Source: Bacteroidales bacterium UBA1797 (lineage in GTDB: Bacteria; Bacteroidota; Bacteroidia; Bacteroidales; VadinHA17). From it: a stretch of DNA of 64,000 nucleotides. Position numbers and translations under genes: made by a program. Shown piece by piece: positions 41,021-49,974 of the stretch. The stretch lies in NCBI GenBank assembly GCA_002319885.1, contig DCFT01000087.1, positions 102,912 to 166,911 of the forward strand, given 5' to 3'. Position 1 is the stretch's first letter. Each line of letters begins with the position of its first letter. The notes below the pieces were generated by a model. The model was given only the letters and a program-made list of their open reading frames with translations, was not told the DNA's origin and made no database searches.

Positions 41021-43519
41021 TTACTTTACAAATCTAACGGCTGTAAAACCGTTACCTTGAATTGGAATACTTACCAATCCATTTCTTATTTCAAGAGGAC
41101 TAATATTCTGCTCTAACAGATCGGTAATCCATGCTTTTTTAGAATCATGTGCCTGAATATTGCAAATAATATGATGCTGTGAAGTATTCCAGAGCCGGAG
41201 AATTGTTCCGTCTCCAAAAGCAGGGTCAGCTGGTTTACACGCAGTTACTTTTATGCTGGAATTTAAAATACTGAATCGGGGGGGTGAGACTGCAATTTCT
41301 CCATTAGCAACAATTAAAGGCATTTGTTTTAAGAAACCCAAAGTATGTGACTGAACTGATGAATAGGTACCAGAGTAAGGTGTAAGAGAAAAATGAAAGT
41401 CGAAACTGATTTCACCATTTTGATCTTTAATGGCTTCTTTGTAATTATTATTGTTCCCGAGCAACTGAATTACAAATGCAGTGTCGGAAGGATTCAGACA
41501 AAAAGCATCGGGTGAAGCCAGCAACAATCCCCCTCCATTAGGATATTCTGCATTTGCAAAACCCTGCATAACCATGCGAGTTGTATCAGCCCCAGGCAGA
41601 TAATTACCTTTTGGGGCAAGGTAAGGACTCACCACAGCAGCCGTAGTTTCAACATGCAGCAAGGATTTTTTTGGTAATTTACAAATCAGATAAATTCCTT
41701 CTTTTGAGATGTTTGCCACTTTGTTCAACGCGATACTGAAATCAATATCGTTTCTTGATTTGCTAACTAATAACTCTATAGTAAATTCGGTTTTAAGCAA
41801 ATGGCCTTTAATCTGATAAATCGAAGCCAACGAACCTTCAGAGATTAGTCTTGGTTCCTGCATGCTGACATAATAGGAAGTGTCGGACAAGTATTTTAAT
41901 TGTAATGATGTTTCAATTTCGGAAGTTCGTGAATTGATAATGTCGATACCCGTTTTACTATTTATTTTAATATTGTACCTCGCTTCTTTTTTCGAAACAG
42001 CGATTTTACCTGATTTTATTCTGTAGTTTGCAAAACCATACCCTGGTATTGTATCGGAAATGAAGCAAAGTGATTTTATCCCATCCCTGATGATTAACTG
42101 TGTTGGTAACTGTTTCTGATTAGCCCAAACAGTCATTTCATTACCTGGTTTTGGTAGTGGAACTTCAACCAATGAGGAATTTTTGTAATTAGTAGGGTTG
42201 TAGATGGTTATTGTATTTGACACATGTTTAAGCCCATTTAAATCAAAGCCAATTTTGGTAATGGAATCAGTAAGTGAAATGAGTTCTTCCGAAAAGCGCT
42301 TCCGAATAGTGCTGTTTGTACGTATATTGGTTGAATCAAATCCATTCCACGCATGGTCGGCAAGCATTGCCATCAGCCATTCAGCGCGGCGATGGATTGA
42401 CAACAATATAGTATCGGTTCTTAAATCAACGTTAGCCGAGGCTAATAATGCTTCAGAGGCTACTAATTTATTTTCACCCTGTCGCAGATAGGTAGCATAT
42501 TTAGCCAATGCCAAAGGCCAAAGTTCCCAACTATGTCCAAAATCACCTTTCAAAACCGGAAGAAATGGTTCTGAAGCCTGAGTAGAATCCACAAGATCAG
42601 TAAACATGGGAAACGTAGCATTAACCATAGTGACAGACTTTTTAGCCTGCATATTATAATCGATAATTTTCTTAGTTATATCTGCTACCTGAGAGGCACT
42701 GTTAGATGAAAGATCAGAATGAGTCCCTTCAGCCAAAATGGCTTTCATAGGGTAATACTGCAAAGATGAGTAATGAGGCAACCAAAAGCTTTCAATAGTT
42801 AATGTATCTTTATTAAAAGGTGTAATTTTAAGGACTCCGCCCCCTTGCGCATAAAAATAGTGTAGACTGGCATATTTGTCCATTACAACATTTATTTTGC
42901 TGCTGTCTGGTCCTGATAATATAAAAATAGGAGGATTGCTTAGACTTCCAAAAGTTGCATCGTAGTTCAAGAATGGCTTATTTATCCAATGTATGCCACA
43001 ACCTGACAACAACGGAGCTACACCCCAGGGCAGGCTGGGCAGTTCACTGTGTACAGCATGGTTAAGGGGCAAATTATAGGCTATCGCAAAACGTTTGGCA
43101 GGGTATAGACTCCGTAAAAAACCTTCAACCCCGGCAAATCCCCAATCGGTATTTACTAAAAATGGGCTTAGCATAATACGCCCCTCGCGAATGCGGCTTA
43201 CAAGTTCGCTGCTCCTTTCCGGGTATTTGTCCAGAAAGAAGAAAATCTCATTCGTCACAGTACAAGTATATCGAGCTTTGTTCTGCCAGGGTTCCTTATC
43301 GGTTGCGTTCATAGCATCAAGATTAGCAGCCATGAGATTGGCAATGTAATCGTGGGTTTGCTTTTCTGTCAGAGCCCATGTATTGTCCATACACACATCA
43401 TTTGATATGTAAAGCCGCCATTGTGAATATGCACTACCAGAAAATACAAAAACAAACAAAAAAGCAAGTAATAATTTTCGACCCGCTTTTATTGTTATTG
43501 CTAAATCGTTCTGTTTCAT
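41021..43519 (-). CDS. Exported glycoside hydrolase-like protein (GH38 alpha-mannosidase-like)
   Basis: The 832-residue protein has a signal peptide (LLLAFLFVFVFSGSAYSQ). The first 400 residues resemble GH38 catalytic domains in layout (LTEKQTHDYIANLMAANLDAM, EIFFFLDKYPE, LPSLPWGVAPLL, HRRAEWLMAMLADHAWNG). The C-terminal half is the beta-rich GH38-type domain (YNPTNYKNSSLVEVPL, LLEQNISPLEIRNGLVSIPIQG). The usual HxD zinc motif near the start is not clear; ISNDVCMDNTW stands there. It may be a divergent mannosidase or another retaining glycosidase. No other polysaccharide genes are near. Start 43519 fits the signal better than 43546. Confidence 0.55.
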   Translation of the reverse strand: MKQNDLAITIKAGRKLLLAFLFVFVFSGSAYSQWRLYISNDVCMDNTWALTEKQTHDYIANLMAANLDAMNATDKEPWQNKARYTCTVTNEIFFFLDKYPERSSELVSRIREGRIMLSPFLVNTDWGFAGVEGFLRSLYPAKRFAIAYNLPLNHAVHSELPSLPWGVAPLLSGCGIHWINKPFLNYDATFGSLSNPPIFILSGPDSSKINVVMDKYASLHYFYAQGGGVLKITPFNKDTLTIESFWLPHYSSLQYYPMKAILAEGTHSDLSSNSASQVADITKKIIDYNMQAKKSVTMVNATFPMFTDLVDSTQASEPFLPVLKGDFGHSWELWPLALAKYATYLRQGENKLVASEALLASANVDLRTDTILLSIHRRAEWLMAMLADHAWNGFDSTNIRTNSTIRKRFSEELISLTDSITKIGFDLNGLKHVSNTITIYNPTNYKNSSLVEVPLPKPGNEMTVWANQKQLPTQLIIRDGIKSLCFISDTIPGYGFANYRIKSGKIAVSKKEARYNIKINSKTGIDIINSRTSEIETSLQLKYLSDTSYYVSMQEPRLISEGSLASIYQIKGHLLKTEFTIELLVSKSRNDIDFSIALNKVANISKEGIYLICKLPKKSLLHVETTAAVVSPYLAPKGNYLPGADTTRMVMQGFANAEYPNGGGLLLASPDAFCLNPSDTAFVIQLLGNNNNYKEAIKDQNGEISFDFHFSLTPYSGTYSSVQSHTLGFLKQMPLIVANGEIAVSPPRFSILNSSIKVTACKPADPAFGDGTILRLWNTSQHHIICNIQAHDSKKAWITDLLEQNISPLEIRNGLVSIPIQGNGFTAVRFVK

Positions 43520-43546
43520 GTTTGTTACATTGTTAAATCCGTTCAA

Positions 43547-44293
43547 AATTTAATATAATCCTTAATCTGTTTCAGGTATATTATGCAAATTAAAATTTTT
43601 AAATTAAATACCAAAAATGTTAAATTTTGCCAGAAATCCGGTTATCCTTCCCAGAGCAACAGATTTATGCCCTAATGCGGAACAGGATCAGAACCGCAAG
43701 GAACCAGGCGTCTTTTGCCATATTTGGAAATTCTCAACATTGAATGTCCGGTTTCTGAAATTTTCCAATTCACCTTCATAGATGAATTTTGGCTAAATTA
43801 ATTATAACCGGAAAAGGGCGGTACAGTACTAACATTTAATCCATTAAACGGAAAAAACGATCAGAGATACTTACCTTCGCCATTTTTGAGAGACTATGCT
43901 TAACCTGATGTGAAAAACTACTCCTAAGCTAATATCATCTTTATCTCATTCTCATCATAATTTTCAAGGCGATTTTAAAAAGTAATTTTTTAATTTGTTT
44001 CTCCAATTGGCAGGAAAATAAAAAATGCTACCTAAAGATTAAAATTCTTTTATTCAAAAGCCGCGGTGAATGACAGGCTTTTTCTTTTTAGTCACCCCAA
44101 ACAGGATCACAGAAGGTAATCCTGCTATCCAATTATTAAAAATCAGGCAGTCAGATTTAAGTCAGCTTCCTTTTTTGAGACGAAAATGGGAACTTCAACA
44201 ATAAAATTAATAAAGCATTAAAATTTGTTCCTAATTGTAATTATTTCTAGAAAGAAGTTGGCTAACTTTAAGATCTGAGCCTGAAAATAAATT
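43547..44293. other. Long intergenic region with one repeat copy
   Basis: About 750 bases have no convincing gene on either strand. A fourth copy of the repeat family (GAATGACAGGCTTTTT at about 44069, core CAGGATCACAGAAGG..AATCCTG at 44102-44124) lies near its right end. The rest is AT-rich and without long symmetry that I can see. Confidence 0.6.
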
Positions 44294-45148
44294 ATGGAAT
44301 TTAGAGTACTTTCTAAGTCTATTCAAAACATCTCTTCATCTCTTTGGTCAAACCGGATTCTGAGCGCTGTTATGAAAGGTGTGACTATCTATTTATTATT
44401 TACCATAGTTTTTGGCATTTTGTATTTCCTGTCTGATTCATTGGATTTCAAGTCCGCAACAGGAGATGAACCGGTTCGTTTTCTTGATTACATTTATTTC
44501 AGCGCTGTCACATTCACAACAATCGGATATGGCGATATTGTACCAAAAGCCGGAGCAGGGCAATTAATAGTATTTATTGAATCGTGCTTTGAGCTGTCCT
44601 TTATTCCCGTTTTTGGAGGCTTCCTTGCATATAAATTTCTACAGCGACCAAATGATCTGCATCTTACAGAGAATTTTTTTATCCGTTACCGTAATCAGCA
44701 TATTTACCTCTCATCGAGGGTAGGCAACAAAGGAAAAAACTTAATTGACTGCAGTGCAACAATAGAATTACTTCAGATTGCAGGCAATGTAAAACGCACT
44801 CTGTATAAAAGAGAGATTAGTACTCCGTTAGTAGAGCTGACATGGTTTCTTGAAATTCGTCTGGATGGAGAGGAAAACAGTCCTGCTCTGCAACAGATAA
44901 AAGCTCTTTTGAAAAATCCCGGAGCCTCTCTGATACGTACCACTGTTACCGGATATGATTCCAGTTCAGGAATCCTTGTCCACGTCTATAAATATTATAC
45001 TATGGACAAATTAGTTTATGGCGGAAAATTTGAGGACGTATATACCTGGGAGGGAGTCAGAAGAACTGACCCTGTCTGGGCAAATTTTAATAAAGTTGTT
45101 CAATTGACTCCGGATGAACAGCACTATATTGATGAACTCTTAAATTAG
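44294..45148 (+). CDS. Inward-rectifier-type (KirBac-like) potassium channel
   Basis: The 284-residue protein has a first membrane helix (VTIYLLFTIVFGILYFLSD), a pore loop with the selectivity filter TTIGYGD near residue 80, a second helix and then a cytoplasmic beta-sandwich (HLTENFFIRYRNQHIYLSSRVGN ... EISTPLVELTWFLEIRLDG). Two membrane segments plus a beta-rich C-terminal domain is the Kir arrangement. It would conduct K+ across the inner membrane. It stands alone. Confidence 0.85.
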   Translation: MEFRVLSKSIQNISSSLWSNRILSAVMKGVTIYLLFTIVFGILYFLSDSLDFKSATGDEPVRFLDYIYFSAVTFTTIGYGDIVPKAGAGQLIVFIESCFELSFIPVFGGFLAYKFLQRPNDLHLTENFFIRYRNQHIYLSSRVGNKGKNLIDCSATIELLQIAGNVKRTLYKREISTPLVELTWFLEIRLDGEENSPALQQIKALLKNPGASLIRTTVTGYDSSSGILVHVYKYYTMDKLVYGGKFEDVYTWEGVRRTDPVWANFNKVVQLTPDEQHYIDELLN

Positions 45149-45192
45149 CAGTAAATATAGTAGTCCATTACTCTTATAAAGAACAGATATGA

Positions 45193-46818
45193 TTAAACCT
45201 TCATGGGCGGATATAAACTATTTCTTCTCCCGGTAATAGTCTCATCTGATATATAATCATCGTATTCCATCTGTTTGTCAATCATACCATTCGGTCCGAT
45301 TTCGATCACCCGGTTACATACAGTTTGGATAAACTCATGGTCGTGGGAAGACATTAAGATATTTCCCTTGAACTTTATTAAAGTATTATTAAATGCCTGT
45401 ATTGACTCCAGATCCAGATGGTTCGTAGGGCTGTCAAGAAGCATTACATTGGCGTTCCGTATCATCATGCGTGCTATCATACACCTGACTCTTTCTCCTC
45501 CCGACAGCACGTTCACTTTCTTATTAGCTTCCTCCCCGGAAAAAAGCATCTTTCCCAGAAATCCTCTCAAATACAACTCACTGGTATCCTCTGAGTACTG
45601 AGCGAGCCAGTCAATAAGGCTAATATCCTTTTCAAAAAACTTCTCGTTTTCAAGCGGGAGATATGCTTTTACAATAGTTTGTCCCCATGCGAATGAACCT
45701 TGATCAGGTTGATCGTGACCTTTCAAAATTTCAAACAAAGCCGTCATAGCCCGGGAATCTCTGGAAAGAAATACTATTTTATCATTCTTGTTGACTGTAA
45801 AATTCAGATCCCTGAAAAGCAGCTTTCCTTCAAAGGTTTCGCTCAATCCCTTTACCGTTAGGATATTATTGCCTGGCTCACGACCCGGAGTAAAAATGAT
45901 GCCTGGATATTTACGTGTAGATGGTTTAATCTCTTCAATATTTAGTTTCTCAATCATTTTTTTACGGCTGGTAGTCTGTTTTGACTTTTTTACATTTGCC
46001 CTGAATCGTGCAATGAATTCCTGAAGTTCCTTCTTCTTTTCCTCTGCTTTTTTGTTCTGCGTGAGTTGTTGACGGAGGGCTAACTGGCTTGACTCGTACC
46101 AGAAGCTGTAATTACCTGAAAATTGCTGCACCCTGCTAAAATCTATATCTATAATTTGCGTGCAGATTGAATCGAGGAAATGCCGGTCATGCGACACTAC
46201 CAGAACCGTATTTTCAAATTCCGAGAGGTAATTCTCCAGCCAGTTTACAGTATCAAGATCAAGATCATTAGTCGGTTCATCAAGCAGAAGATTATCAGGT
46301 TTCCCAAAGAGGGCCTGTGCAAGCAGCACCTTCACTTTTTCTTTTCCTGTAAGTTCCTTTAATAGCTTATGATGTTGTTCCTCTTTTATTCCCAGACCAC
46401 TCAGCAAACTGGCAGCATTACTGTCTGCATTCCATCCATCCAGTTCATTGAATCTCTCCTCCAGCACAGATGCTCTTAATCCGTCTTTATCTGAAAAATC
46501 TGATTTTGAATAAAGACTTTCTTTTTCCTTAATAATACTCCATAGTTGATTATGCCCCATCATAACAGTATCGAGAACGGTACATTCGTCAAATTCAAAG
46601 TGGTCTTGTTTCAGAACCGACAACCGTTCGCCCTGCCCGAAAGAAACTGAACCTGTTCTGGGTTCAACACCCCCGTAAAGCATTTTGAGAAGAGTTGATT
46701 TTCCGGCTCCGTTTGCCCCAATTATACCGTAGCAGTTGCCAGGGGTAAAAATGAGATTAACATCCTGAAACAAAATGCGTTTACCATACTGAATGCTGAG
46801 ATTTGATGCTGTTATCAT
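45193..46818 (-). CDS. ABC-F family ATP-binding protein (YbiT-like)
   Basis: The 541-residue protein has two ABC domains. The first is canonical: GIIGANGAGKSTLLKML, ELTGKEKVKVLLAQALF, LLLDEPTNDLDLDTVNWLE. The linker is charged (NKKAEEKKKELQEF). In the second, the Walker A site is degenerate (KIVFLSRDSRAMTALFEIL), while LSGGERVRCMIARMM and LLDSPTNHLDLESI are present. ABC-F proteins act on ribosomes; no membrane part exists. The degenerate second site is shared by YbiT-like members in this phylum to my knowledge. Confidence 0.9.
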   Translation of the reverse strand: MITASNLSIQYGKRILFQDVNLIFTPGNCYGIIGANGAGKSTLLKMLYGGVEPRTGSVSFGQGERLSVLKQDHFEFDECTVLDTVMMGHNQLWSIIKEKESLYSKSDFSDKDGLRASVLEERFNELDGWNADSNAASLLSGLGIKEEQHHKLLKELTGKEKVKVLLAQALFGKPDNLLLDEPTNDLDLDTVNWLENYLSEFENTVLVVSHDRHFLDSICTQIIDIDFSRVQQFSGNYSFWYESSQLALRQQLTQNKKAEEKKKELQEFIARFRANVKKSKQTTSRKKMIEKLNIEEIKPSTRKYPGIIFTPGREPGNNILTVKGLSETFEGKLLFRDLNFTVNKNDKIVFLSRDSRAMTALFEILKGHDQPDQGSFAWGQTIVKAYLPLENEKFFEKDISLIDWLAQYSEDTSELYLRGFLGKMLFSGEEANKKVNVLSGGERVRCMIARMMIRNANVMLLDSPTNHLDLESIQAFNNTLIKFKGNILMSSHDHEFIQTVCNRVIEIGPNGMIDKQMEYDDYISDETITGRRNSLYPPMKV

Positions 46819-46918
46819 TTATTAGATTTTCTGATTGAAATTAATATTTGCCTCAACAGTTGCTGAAAAGTGCGCAAAAATAGTCAATATTAATTAAGAA
46901 CAATACATAAATAGATCT

Positions 46919-47015
46919 CAGTGGTTCTCTGAGTCTTCTTTGTGGCCCTCTGTGTAACAAAAAAGTAAGAACTGACACTGAGTTTACAGAGTAGGCACAT
47001 AGTTACAAAGAGAAA
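46919..47015. repeat. Second copy of the CTTTGTG/CACAAAG-type dyad repeat
   Basis: GTGGTTCTCTGAGTCTTC, TTTGTGGCCCTCTGTGTAAC and the reverse-sense ACTGAGTTTACAGAG and AGTTACAAAGAG words form a loose inverted repeat. It resembles the one at 937-1070 in wording and placement between genes. Confidence 0.5.
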
Positions 47016-47081
47016 AAATCAGTTTATAGATTTGATAATTGTACTTCAGTTAATTCCACTTGCAGAGAATCAGGAGGTTTA

Positions 47082-48110
47082 TTACTTTATTTCCGGGAAT
47101 CTGCCGGTTAACTGCCTGTCAACCATCCAACCAGGATATTCGGGTGTCAGTGCGCTCACAGAATCGAGCTCGTTTATCTCGTCCTGCGTCAGTTTTAACT
47201 GAGTACAAGCGATGTTATCAAGAAGCTGTTCCTGATTTTTAGCACCTATAATAACACTTCCTACACCTGCTTTATCCTTTGTCCACGATAACGCCACCCT
47301 TGCTGCTGATACATTGTAACGATTCCCGATTTTTGTCAACACGTCAATTATATCGAAAGCTTTCTCTTTATTTATTGGAGGGAAATCAAATTCATCTCTT
47401 CTGCTGTTGCCTGTAGTTTTGATATCTCTTGTGTATTTCCCCGACAGGAATCCGCCTGCTAGAGGGCTCCATGGCATTATACTGATACCTTCACTGAGAG
47501 CCATCGGGACTATTTCTCTTTCAATATCACGGCTTGCAATACTGTAAAAATTCTGAGACGCAACAAATTTTGACCAGCCGAGGCCGGAGGCAATACTATT
47601 TGCTTTAACTACCATCCAGGCAGGATGGTTACTAACTCCCAGGTAACGTACTTTTCCCGCCCTGACGACATCTTCAAGTCCCCGCATCGTTTCCTCAAGG
47701 GATGTTATCGGATCAACACCGTGAATATATAACATATCTATATGTGAGAGACCAAGGCGGACCAGACTATCATCCACCGAATCCTGAATATGGAGTTTTG
47801 AGAGTCCTACCTGATTTGGCCCCTCTCCCATCCTCAGTCGCACTTTTGTCGCAATGAACGCTGCCTGATGAGAAATACCAAGGTTTTTCAATGCTTTGCC
47901 TAAAAGAATTTCAGATAGTCCTTCAGAATATGCATTAGCCGTATCAAAGAAATTAATCCCATGGTCAACTGCCGTTTTTATTAACTGAGTTACCTCTTCT
48001 TCGGGCAATTGCCCGATAGCTTTCCAGTATCCTTTTCCGCCGAAAGTCATTGTACCAAGACAAAGCTCCGATACTAAAACTCCCGTTTTACCAAGTTGTT
48101 TATATTTCAT
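47082..48110 (-). CDS. Aldo/keto reductase
   Basis: The 342-residue protein has the AKR core: CLGTMTFGGKG, FFDTANAYSEGLSEILLGKAL with the catalytic Asp and Tyr, IDMLYIHGVDP and IMPWSPLAGGFLSGKYTR. SVIIGAKNQEQL is the NADPH-binding end. It reduces aldehydes or ketones; the substrate is not given by sequence. It is a single gene. Confidence 0.92.
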   Translation of the reverse strand: MKYKQLGKTGVLVSELCLGTMTFGGKGYWKAIGQLPEEEVTQLIKTAVDHGINFFDTANAYSEGLSEILLGKALKNLGISHQAAFIATKVRLRMGEGPNQVGLSKLHIQDSVDDSLVRLGLSHIDMLYIHGVDPITSLEETMRGLEDVVRAGKVRYLGVSNHPAWMVVKANSIASGLGWSKFVASQNFYSIASRDIEREIVPMALSEGISIMPWSPLAGGFLSGKYTRDIKTTGNSRRDEFDFPPINKEKAFDIIDVLTKIGNRYNVSAARVALSWTKDKAGVGSVIIGAKNQEQLLDNIACTQLKLTQDEINELDSVSALTPEYPGWMVDRQLTGRFPEIK

Positions 48111-48309
48111 AATAAAATATATTAAGTTATTGAATACTAATTTCTTTACTGACTATTGTAGAATAACCTCACAGTCATTTTATAAATAGCATTCAGAAGC
48201 AGAATATTTATTCTGCTATTTTTAACATCAGTCTATGCTTAATTGTTCAATTTTTAGGAAATCCGGATCAAAGATTTTCCTTTACTGGTTCTGCATTAAT
48301 TAAGATATA

Positions 48310-49152
48310 CTATTTTATATTATTAAAATCATTCACATTAAATCCATCAGGATTATCATTGGTTATTTTGCGGGAATTAAAATAATAGAGATTGCCATCA
48401 ACATCGAATAACATTTCGAAACACTTTCCGGAACCTTCGTCCCCGGAAGGACCAACATGAAAATGGAATAAAATATTCTTTGGATTTAATGCAATTTCCT
48501 TAGCTATTTCAGAAGCTTCCAGAAGTTTAACTTTATATGGGTATACAGCTTTAATTTTCTCAGGAGTATCAGCATCTGGTGCCATTTTATCTTTGTTCAA
48601 CAACAAAACCTTATCGTGAAAACCTGTCTTGTTATAGAATTTCAAACCGTTTAACGAAATCTTGAAACGGTAATTTTCAAGGTTATTAAGATGTATCTGC
48701 ATAAATTTAACAATCGCAGGTATAACGTATTCATAATCAGCATCAAGATCGCCTGAATAAGAAAGAGGGATACTGCAGAATTCAGGCATTTTAGTCAGAT
48801 TGTCCGATGGATCACCAAGCAACAAACTGATGTAACTATAACTTACTCCACCCGGGTCTTTATCAAAAGCACCCTGCAGCAGGACTATAAAAGAATACTT
48901 CGGGTCTTTCCTTCGTATATTAAACTCGTTCTGGTCGATAAACTCATATCCTGTTGCTTTCCAGTATTTCTGAACAGCATCTTTAATTGGTGCGTTAAAA
49001 AAACTGACACCGCTCTCCATCACAACGCAGGTTTTAGAGTTTTTAAACATTCCTATCTGTTCTTTTGTTGCAAGAGGATTATTAGCCCTTGTGCCGAAGC
49101 TGAATATCAATAAAGAAAAAATTAAAAGATACTTTCTGAATATTTTATTCAT
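48310..49152 (-). CDS. Exported protein of unknown function
   Basis: The 280-residue protein has a signal peptide (KYLLIFSLLIFSFGTRAN) and then a mixed alpha/beta body: GYEFIDQNEFNIRRKDPKYSFIVLLQGAFD, YEYVIPAIVKFMQIHLNN and LFHFHVGPSGDEGSGKCFEMLFDVDG. I do not recognise a family. It is followed on the same strand (upstream by position) by a separate small lipoprotein gene. The start at 49152 is chosen so that the signal begins at the methionine. Confidence 0.65.
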   Translation of the reverse strand: MNKIFRKYLLIFSLLIFSFGTRANNPLATKEQIGMFKNSKTCVVMESGVSFFNAPIKDAVQKYWKATGYEFIDQNEFNIRRKDPKYSFIVLLQGAFDKDPGGVSYSYISLLLGDPSDNLTKMPEFCSIPLSYSGDLDADYEYVIPAIVKFMQIHLNNLENYRFKISLNGLKFYNKTGFHDKVLLLNKDKMAPDADTPEKIKAVYPYKVKLLEASEIAKEIALNPKNILFHFHVGPSGDEGSGKCFEMLFDVDGNLYYFNSRKITNDNPDGFNVNDFNNIK

Positions 49153-49340
49153 GGCAAATAATGATAAAGTGAATAATTCCTTTTTCAAATTATTAATAAT
49201 ACAATATTAATCTGTAAAGGTAGATATTATTGTCTGAAAATAGAACAGTCCGGCAGCATTGAAGTTAAAAGTCATATTATCAATGTATATTGATATAGAA
49301 ACATCCCGGAAAGTTTCTATCAATCCCTCTTCATCAGGTT

Positions 49341-49835
49341 TCAATCTTTAGTAATGGTAACTTCCCTGAGAGTAGTTTTATCGTCTCCGAAAATAATTTC
49401 ATAAAGTTCCACATTACCCTGAGAGGCTTTTGCTGACTGAATGCTTTTCAATCCGCTCAGTTCTGTCAGAGCATCCGTGCTTTTTGTTATAAGTGCAGCA
49501 AGTGCATCCACTGATTCTCCAACCTTTCCTGTGGAAGTATAACCAAAAGTATCTAAAGAACCATTTGTGAATTTCAGATTTACTTTCCTTGAATTCAACC
49601 CGTCATGTATAACCATATATTGTGGATTAGCGAGATCCGGCAGGTAGATGACAGTTGCTTTTACTATCATTTTAGTCTCAGGATCTCTTTCAACATGTAA
49701 AAATGGTTTTAAGGAATAAAACTTCAATCCGGTTTTTTCAGTCAATCCCTTATTTGAGTAAATTTGCACTGGTGCGCATCCGGTAAATAAAACAAATACC
49801 AGTCCAACTAACACAGCTAAAATTGATGTTTTCAT
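49341..49835 (-). CDS. Small lipoprotein of unknown function
   Basis: The 164-residue protein has a lipobox (VLFTGCAPVQ) and a mostly beta body with LKFYSLKPFLHVERDPETKMIVKATVIYLPD and KVNLKFTNGSLDTFGYTS. No named family comes to mind. It lies between a TonB-type receptor and another exported protein, all on the minus strand but with gaps too large to call an operon. Confidence 0.65.
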   Translation of the reverse strand: MKTSILAVLVGLVFVLFTGCAPVQIYSNKGLTEKTGLKFYSLKPFLHVERDPETKMIVKATVIYLPDLANPQYMVIHDGLNSRKVNLKFTNGSLDTFGYTSTGKVGESVDALAALITKSTDALTELSGLKSIQSAKASQGNVELYEIIFGDDKTTLREVTITKD

Positions 49836-49974
49836 AACAGTAGCTTTAAGGTTTGCAGAATTGTGGATTAAAGTTAAAGAAATATTTTAACACGCGCAAG
49901 AGCAATCAGTTAGAGTATTATGATGTATTCCAGATTGCAGAATTATCTGACTGTTTTTTTAATAATATTTTAAA

